Of a stretch of 64,000 nt of DNA, positions 56,925 to 64,000 are shown one piece after another (the stretch's first letter is position 1; each line of letters begins with the position of its first letter). Under the pieces are notes generated by a model that saw nothing but the letters and a program-made list of their open reading frames with translations, did not search any database and was not told the origin of the DNA. Source of the stretch: Dirofilaria immitis. Its lineage: Eukaryota > Nematoda > Chromadorea > Rhabditida > Onchocercidae. Made by a program: the position numbers and the translations under genes. The DNA is taken from positions 117,001 through 181,000 of the forward strand of contig JAKNDB010000097.1 of the NCBI GenBank assembly GCA_024305405.1, written 5' to 3'.

Positions 56925-59562
56925 TCATGCACCTGCAAAACCGGCTGGGCCTTTACGCTTACTTAAGACATTTTCTAGTGTTTTAGGAAATATACTCATA
57001 ACCTTGAATCGCGCACCCATACTTGCTTCACCCATTAATATTTCACATGATTTGATCAAATTCTTTTTTTCTTCTTCTGTTTCACAACTTGTTAACAATT
57101 TTTGCAACCTTAATCCAATTCCCATTTGAGCAAGAAATTCTCTAAAACTATTGACGATCACATTACTGATTGCAATGAATTTTCATTTAAAGGCCTTACT
57201 TTTCACTAATGGAACATTCGCCAAATGTTGACTGTTACTATCGGTATGAAGGAAAAACGAAAATAAAAGATCAAGTATTTCTAATAATGTCATTTTTCAT
57301 ATAATGATTGGCAACACCATTTAAAAAAGAAAGATTCTTATATAAAATTTTGAAAATAACAGAACGATAACATACCGCTGCTCAATTGGTCCAAAAACCA
57401 GAGTTCGGTCAGTGACTAGACTTTTCAAATATCCAAAATTGACATCGGCAGTTATATCATGCTCTCCAGGATTTTCTAGTGGATGTACAATTCGATGATC
57501 TTTGTAAGCTCGTAGAGATAAATCTTTTCTTGTACCATCATGTCCATAATCTATTATCAACACAAAACCACCAAATTTCGTAATACTATCAGCAACCTGC
57601 AATGACCATCAGCTCTATTGAAGCGTTAGAAAGTTCAATTACAATTATAGCAATTTCTAATATTAATTTACCTGATTGATATAAGTACCAGCATCGATGC
57701 TAATCTCCCATTCTTTGATCGACAAGTCTTGACGAATTCCTTCGGTAATAAGCCACTGCAATATATTCACTGTAGTTCATATAAAAATGTTACAAAAAAA
57801 GGATTTCTTTCAGGATTTTGAATAAAAGATTGCACAATATAATTATTCGATATAAATTCCCAATAATTTTCAATGAAATTAAATGAATGAATAAAAACGT
57901 ACAAAGTATGCAAATTTTCAGATCTTGATAGCATAAAGCAAAGCTTATCGTTTTTATCCAAATTCACATATACTTCATGCCACTTATCCTCAGCATCTCT
58001 TTTAAACTGATTTATCGGTAACGCATCCAAAAACTCGTTGCTTATAAATACAGAAAACTGCAAAACTTATTTCAATCAATTTTTCACTCAACTCTGCAAA
58101 TAATATTAATGCAGAAAGTTCTATGTAAATTCCATATAAATAATTAATGAAAAGAATTTACTTTAGCCGGGATATCATCAACATTGCGATACCAGTATAT
58201 CGGGAAACCATTTTTGTCATATTGCATCGAACATACGGTTTTCCATCAACGAACTGCGAAGGCTGCTTACAAAGCAAAGATTCCTGTTGACTTAATAAAG
58301 CATCGGATGTTTCCACAAGATGGATAGATCCTTTTGTCTCCTAAAACATCACATCTTTAACAGATTTATAAACAGCTAAAAAATGAAAAACTAAACATAA
58401 AAAAGACATTAAAAAAGAAAGATACTCTGAGTTGTTTTAATGCCCGTGTAATATCATACATCAACTGTCCTGTACCAGGACCATTTTCCACTAATTGCCA
58501 TTCCTCATTATATCCTGAAAGCACCTGAAATAATACTAAGTAGAGCAATTGCAATGAACTGAACTGCAGGAAATTCTCATTTTGATAGAATATAACAAAT
58601 TATCAACAGATTTGACGAATATAAATTGACATGCTTCAAATGATCACAACAAGTGGAGTGACACGTCTCAGATATATTTTGCTTTTTTTTTTCATAATAA
58701 TCGTCATCTATAACTAAAAGCTTCTCTATTCTGTTTTCATCCAATAATTTCATTGCTGAAGCACTATTCACTTCTTGTTCCCGCACTGTAATTAACATGT
58801 CCTTTGTCATTTTCAGAGACTTTTATATTTATGTTTCAGTTTTCAATAGCTCAAACAATCACATTTAAAAATCATAAATGTCTCGCAAATCTCACGCCTC
58901 AAAATACAGAAAGAAATACCGGTATTTCTGAGCTCGTAATAGCACCATACACCGATAAGCTCACCGAACATTTGTGTTAGTTCGGGGCAGTGATGAAATC
59001 ACCCTTTTCACCAAATATTTTATTACCGTGATGTGAATAATAGCCACCAACAGGTGATGAAGCTGTCAAACGCATATAATCAGCAACACTCATTGGCCCA
59101 TTTAGATTAATTTTCTGCTGCAAATAAAATCGTTAGGAATCATTCAAGACAAAGTTTTATAAATGCTACTGTATATTCAATATAGAAGAAACTTAAAAAT
59201 ATAAGTCATCTAATGATAATTGAGATTTAGAAGAAATTCAAATGAAGTTTAAAATAATTTGTAACAATTTGTTCATTTTTTTGGCTGGTATATCAATCAA
59301 GTAATTTTCATTGCTCAAACTTGCAGAAAAAATAATGGAATTTTGAAAGTAATATATATAATATATCTAATGTGCAGCAACAAACATACTGAAATGTTGG
59401 AATTTATTTTACCTTAATGAAATGCAATAACTGATTAGAATAATGCTTGCTTGATGGTTTCGTTTCATGATTTGCCGTAAAAGATCGTCTTGTAACAGCT
59501 GCACGTAATGCACAATATTTCTGACTATTAAACAATGTTTCGCAAAGTGATAACTTTCCCAT
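56925..59562 (-). CDS. NDUFAF7: NDUFAF7, mitochondrial protein arginine methyltransferase (complex I assembly)
   Basis: Matrix SAM-dependent enzyme that dimethylates an Arg of the complex I subunit NDUFS2 during assembly. Minus-strand exons: 59562-59413, 59117 to about 58920, 58524-58426, 58340-58162, 58057-57903, 57755-57672, 57596-57376, 57165-56925 (TGA). The N-terminus is Arg/Ser/Ala-rich without acids early on (ALRAAVTRRSFTAN), a likely mitochondrial presequence. Landmarks: NLNGPMSVADYMR, VGGYYSHHGNKIFGEKGDF, ELTQMFGELIGVWCYYE, QLVENGPGTGQLMYDI (SAM-binding GPGxG), FPIYWYRNVDDIPA, FISNEFLDALPINQFKR, FVLIIDYGHDGTRKD, DITADVNFGYLK, VFGPIEQR, and an end near the family's 441 residues. One G is missing near 58975 (TAPELTQ) and one base near 58220 (PYVR/QYDKNG). 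NAGNAG acceptor at the second exon. Confidence 0.95.
58697..58810 (-). pseudogene. Bacterial-type IMP dehydrogenase (GuaB) CBS-domain fragment inside an NDUFAF7 intron
   Basis: Minus strand, about 38 codons starting MTKDMLITVREQEVNSASAM and continuing KLLDENRIEKLLVIDDDYY. The pattern MT-x3-L-x-TVRE ... R-x-EK-x-LV-x-DD is that of the second CBS domain of bacterial GuaB, which in complete enzymes is followed by GLITVKDI. Animal IMPDH differs in this block. The similarity stops abruptly at a run of A and nothing upstream is in frame, so it is a relic. The AT-rich bases suit a Wolbachia-like donor. It lies in the intron between the exons ending near 58920 and starting at 58524. The bacterial origin is inferred from family knowledge, not from a search. 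Confidence 0.62.
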
Positions 59563-61977
59563 AGGAGATGAACCTGCAACAACTTCTACAATCATATCTA
59601 AACAAGCAAAAACCAGTATAATACTGCAAATACTCAATCCAAGCAAGCAAGAACCGGCATGATAGTGTAGCTTAAAACATCAAAAATCATGTTCTAAAAT
59701 CCGAATTTTTGAAAAATTAAAATGGTACTGTAGCTCGAATACCATAGCCAGATAAACAGAAACTAGCATATTCAAACAAGTACAAAATAGCATAGCACTA
59801 TGATTTGAACACATTTCAAGTAAGCGAAAAATAGCACAGTAGAGTTTAAAACCTGATCAAAAATAGGCAAAAAAATGGCACAACTGAAAAAAATATTCAA
59901 TCAAATCCAAATCCAAATTTCTGAGAAAACGAGGTGATACAGTAACCCGAACATCATGTCCAAATAAACAGAAACGGCATAGTGCTGTACACCGGGAATC
60001 GTACCCAATCAGGTACCGTAGCTCACAGCAAAAGGGAAAGCGAATAAAAAATAAGATTATTGGGATGATCCTTTGTCGACTATCTCTGCCGCAACAACAT
60101 TATAACATAACTAGTTAGTCGCTAATATTCACTATATGTCGCAATGAATCATAAAAACATTTCGCAAATTTTATCAATCCTTCCCATCTCCTCAATATCC
60201 ATGCTCTTTCAAGATAGTAGCATTATCATCCATTGTCCAATACCAGTACGTTCTGTGGGATCGATGTGCAATGCATCCATCCCATGGGAAAGAATAGGCA
60301 TTGAACTTCTCTTCTTGACATTCGACTTTATGTTTACTTATTTTTAAACTAAAGCTTAAGTTTATCGAAAAACTACATATTAAAATGTTGAATAGGAAGA
60401 TTTATGGCCGCGATATTATTAATGATTGTTTGATAACATCCAACAATTTGTCATTAGGGAGAGTAATGCAAGAAAGCTAAACATTATTATTCAAAACTAA
60501 TTTTTAAAACAAAATATATCCTCACTATCCTGATCTTGATAATCTGTACCTACCGTAACTATATAGTGTTTATACATTTCGAAAGATTGGTACTACTGTT
60601 GTTACTGATGCAAACAATCGTAAATTTAATAAGGAAGAAATATGAAGAAGTACGATGGAAAATTATCGATAAGAGATGATACAATCATCAAGAAAATTTG
60701 AATGAAGAATTTTTCTAGAGATTTTTTGTCCTAGTAACAATCGAAATTTTGTATTCAATCTACTCTCTCTGATTGTTAAAAAAAGCGAAATAATGAAGAA
60801 TTTCGTAAAATAGATTCCGTTAAAATCATTATGATTTTATCAGATACGATAAGCTAAGAGAAAGCTATTATTTGCTAATTATTTGAAAATTATAATACTT
60901 ACGTGCGTTTTAATTTTTTTCAATGATATTTAGTATTTAAATTAGTTGATAAATGATTACATATCATTTTAAGATATCAGTTTCGTGCATAAATTGATTT
61001 GAACATCTTGCCGTGATAATATTGATAATAAAAGTTTGAGCTAATATTAAAGATACAAAATCTCAGAAAGTTAGCAACATAAAGATCAAGAAAAAGAAGG
61101 ACATAATTTATACGTTACTATATTAAAGATTAAGAAAAAACGATATAATCTGTACGATACCGTATGAAATGAAGGCAAATAATTAAAAAGGATATAATTT
61201 GTACGATACGGTATTATTGAAATGAAACAAATGATTAATTAGTTTACATCGATTAAAAATTTAATTCATGGATAAATTAATAAAAATAATACCATAGCTT
61301 GGGCTATATTTAATCTAACAGCCAGATTCACATAATTTATCAAGTACTGATATTGTCAATAGCTTTATTTACAACAATGAAATAAATTAGTTATTACACT
61401 AGTTGTATTGAAAATATAACGATATATTATTGAATTAGAGAAAAAGAAAATGAAAAAAAAGACGATTTAGAAAGATGAGTATGTTCAAATTAATTATAAC
61501 TAAACGATTCATTTCGACGAAATGAAATATTTGAAATGAAATTTAATGTTTATAGTTTTATATAATAAGCAAGAAATGTGTAAACATTTGAAATGTTATC
61601 CGTTGATTTTCAATCATTTAACGTTTATTTGCTTTGTTACTATATTTTTTTCAATCATTTAAAATTATTGTTAACTTAATTGTTTTTTAAAATTTAAATT
61701 TTTATTATTTAATTTTTAAAGATGTCAATCAAGTTTAATCATTTAATATTAATGATAATAATAATATACTGATAATAGATTTATTGATAAAAATTGTTAA
61801 TAATTTAAAGAAAAAAAAAGGAAATTCTGTAAAATGTTTCATTGATGTTGGATAAGTGTTATTATTAGTCATAGATTTTTGTCATATTATTTTATAGGAC
61901 ATTTTTGTTGTTTTATTACGGATTTTTAGAAGACACCATTTAATCTCTTTAATGGGAGGTTTCTTTCTAAGCAAACA
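59563..61977. other. AT-rich region right of NDUFAF7, degenerate repeats
   Basis: Contains diverged AGCATAG/AACAAGCAAAA-type units at about 59640-60010, and three loose copies of a unit with GATATAAT-TGTACGATACCGTA around 61080-61220. A slightly GC-richer block at 60150-60310 was examined on both strands without identifying a protein; it might be NDUFAF7 5' UTR or promoter. No gene called. Confidence 0.45.
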
Positions 61978-62016
61978 AGAGAGAGAAAGAGAGAGAGAGG
62001 AAGAGAGAGAGAGAGG
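61978..62016. repeat. (GA)n purine tract
   Basis: About 39 bases of GA dinucleotides with a few GG/AA interruptions. Confidence 0.93.
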
Positions 62017-62854
62017 GAAGAATAAGACAGAAGTCTTGAAGGACGTACTAGGCCAAGTACTTGAATAAAAGAATACTGCTTTTTGTCCTTCCTATTTCGA
62101 GCATCAATGATGGTAGTTAAAATCGAATTCCTTCCTCTATGATAATTTAGGGAATAATCATTCATTTATTATCACTTGTTCAGATCATTTTTCTTATATT
62201 TTGTAAAAATTTTATTTAAAAATGTATACATTCTCGATATGTTGTTAAACTTTTTCTATCTCATATTTATCATTTATCTTGAGCAAAGATTTAAGCCTTT
62301 TTTTAATAATTAATTTAATTTTTGTTTTCAGAAGTTAATGAACAGATAGAGACTGGATTTCATAAATTATAATTTTATCCTTCATCTATAATTTATTCGT
62401 CGTCTAAACTTCATATTATTGTTATTAGCAATTTATTATTTAAATAATATTACTAATTAATAAAGAAAAAAACTATTAATCATTAGTAAAATTTCAGTAG
62501 CTTAATAAGTCATTAGCAAATTATCAGTGAATCGAATTATCAGTGAATTTAAAAATAGGTATAGAACATATTTCTTCTTGCATATTACAATTCACAATTG
62601 TATTTCGTAACATTTCTATTTTATATTTTCCAAATTATTTTTACAAATTTTGCGAAAAAATTTTAAGAAATAAACAAAACATGGAATCAAAAATCAAGTG
62701 CTCTAAATGGGTGAAAAGAATAAGCTGAAAATAATGCAAAAACAGATTGAAACAAAATTTATGAATAATAGAGCTAAGTATATATTCATTTAAGTAATAC
62801 GCAACTATAAAAAGAAAGAATATTTAGATAGAAAAAGAAATGCACTATTTTGCT
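62017..62854. other. AT-rich region, no gene
   Basis: No coding or RNA gene signal seen. Confidence 0.55.
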
Positions 62855-63190
62855 ATAATTTTATTCCAGTTACCGTATCATATCTTTTAATTACCGTAAG
62901 CGCGAAATTTTTCATTACCGTACCATATGCATTAAATTAGCGTTGTTATCTGTTTACTGAACTAATAAAAAAGAAAACAATAAAAAACATTCTTTTATAT
63001 TGATGGAAATAATTTTATTCCAATTACGCATTTTACGGTTACCGTATCAAAAAATTCATTCACTGTATGCGTGAAATTTTTCATTACCGTACCACACGCA
63101 TTAAATTAGCTTTGATATCTTGATGCCTGTTTACTAAATTAATAAAAAAATGAAAAAAATGAAAAATATTCTTTTATATTTATGGAAAAA
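62855..63190. repeat. Two-copy duplication of about 155-170 bp
   Basis: ATAATTTTATTCC at 62855 and 63009, then GAAATTTTTCATTACCGTAC at 62904 and 63073, and GCATTAAATTAGC in both. Offset grows from 154 to 169 bp because the second copy carries a small insertion. Confidence 0.87.
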
Positions 63191-64000
63191 AGAAAATATT
63201 CTAATAACTGGATTGAATTCGATTGAATTTTATATAATTTAATTTACTAAAATTTGGAGCTTTTTCTGCTAACCAAATCATTTCTCATTTTTTACTGAAT
63301 TTATTTTAAATTTTGATAACATTGTTAGCTTATTTGAAGATAAATGAAAAAAATTCGAGAAAAAAGGAAACGATTATAATTATTGATTTTTGTTGTCATT
63401 TTTTTCTCACTTATTTTGATGAAAACTATTTAGTTCGTCTTCATTTTGAAAGCTTAAATAATTTATTTGATTATATTGTGTATTTCAGCAAAGGAGCATA
63501 TAAATATTGATTAAAATAATTTGAAATCAGAAATGGAAAAAATAGATAAAATTATTTTTTCTTATGTTTATGTAGTAATTTAATTCTTAATTAATATTAT
63601 AGAAAAGCTATTAGATTAATTTATTATCGATTAGCGGCGAGCATATTTCAAATTAATTTTATATTTTATTGGCGATAAAATAAGTTAGCATTCCATTAGC
63701 AAAAAAATAAACATTCATAGTTGCTTATTATATATGACATAGTAATGAAAATGATTAATTGGAATTTAATTTATCATAAAAAAATTAATTAAAGAAACTG
63801 AAATAGAAAAAGTTTATTGCTTTTTTAAATATTCCATTTCAATATTACTATTATTTTTTTATCAATAATTTGTATGATATTATTTTATGATAATAATTTT
63901 TCATAAAATTTTTATCATTAAGTAATGCAAATATTTTAAAGATAGTGGAGAGAAGAGAGAAAAAACGATATGCCTTATTTGACAGTAAATGAATCAAATT
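63191..64000. other. AT-rich region to the window end, no gene
   Basis: A frame at 63313-63510 has no recognisable domain. Nothing else seen. Confidence 0.55.

Overview
The window is nuclear DNA of a small-genome metazoan, most likely a nematode and possibly a filarial (spirurid) one. The evidence is a strongly AT-rich background, short genes with many small GT-AG introns, T-rich 3' splice sites ending TTTCAG, histone genes ending in a hairpin rather than an obvious poly(A) signal, and one intronic scrap resembling a bacterial (Wolbachia-type) IMP dehydrogenase. Species cannot be fixed by eye.

Layout. 0.35-1.85 kb: the last seven exons of an ISWI chromatin remodeller (end of HAND, then SANT and SLIDE), plus strand, running in from outside the window. 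2.6-11 kb: a five-gene core and linker histone cluster: H1 (-), H3 (+), H2A (-)/H2B (+) sharing a divergent promoter, and H4 (+). Each has a TATA box, an E2F-like element, a 3' hairpin and a previously unassigned downstream motif at fixed distance. 11.6-13.7 kb: splicing factor CWC25 (-). 14.8-15.9 kb: an intronless mannose-1-phosphate guanylyltransferase (GMPPB) (+). 18.6-23.3 kb: INCENP (+), scaffold of the chromosomal passenger complex. 24.8-28.4 kb: ALG8 glucosyltransferase (+). 30.5-34.2 kb: a dense microsatellite field including about 1 kb of almost pure ATT. 34.6-37.6 kb: a FLYWCH-type zinc-finger protein (+). 37.6-48.8 kb: an 11 kb gene-poor stretch with several families of tandem repeats. 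48.9-53.0 kb: a plexin-domain-containing (PLXDC/TEM7-like) membrane protein (+). 56.9-59.6 kb: mitochondrial NDUFAF7 methyltransferase (-), with the IMPDH-like relic in one intron. 59.6-64 kb: repeats only.

Functional themes. The histone cluster, ISWI and INCENP belong to S-phase/chromatin/mitosis, and the histones and INCENP share E2F-like sites. GMPPB and ALG8 both serve N-glycan/dolichol-linked sugar synthesis. The genes are otherwise independent; there is no operon-like spacing.

Caution on quality. Almost every multi-exon gene, and H1 and H3, contains one or more apparent single-base indels, mostly one base missing from an A or T run. Homology runs straight on in the neighbouring frame. 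These look like uncorrected homopolymer errors in the assembly rather than real pseudogenes. Coding spans below therefore give gene extents and exon positions with breaks noted.
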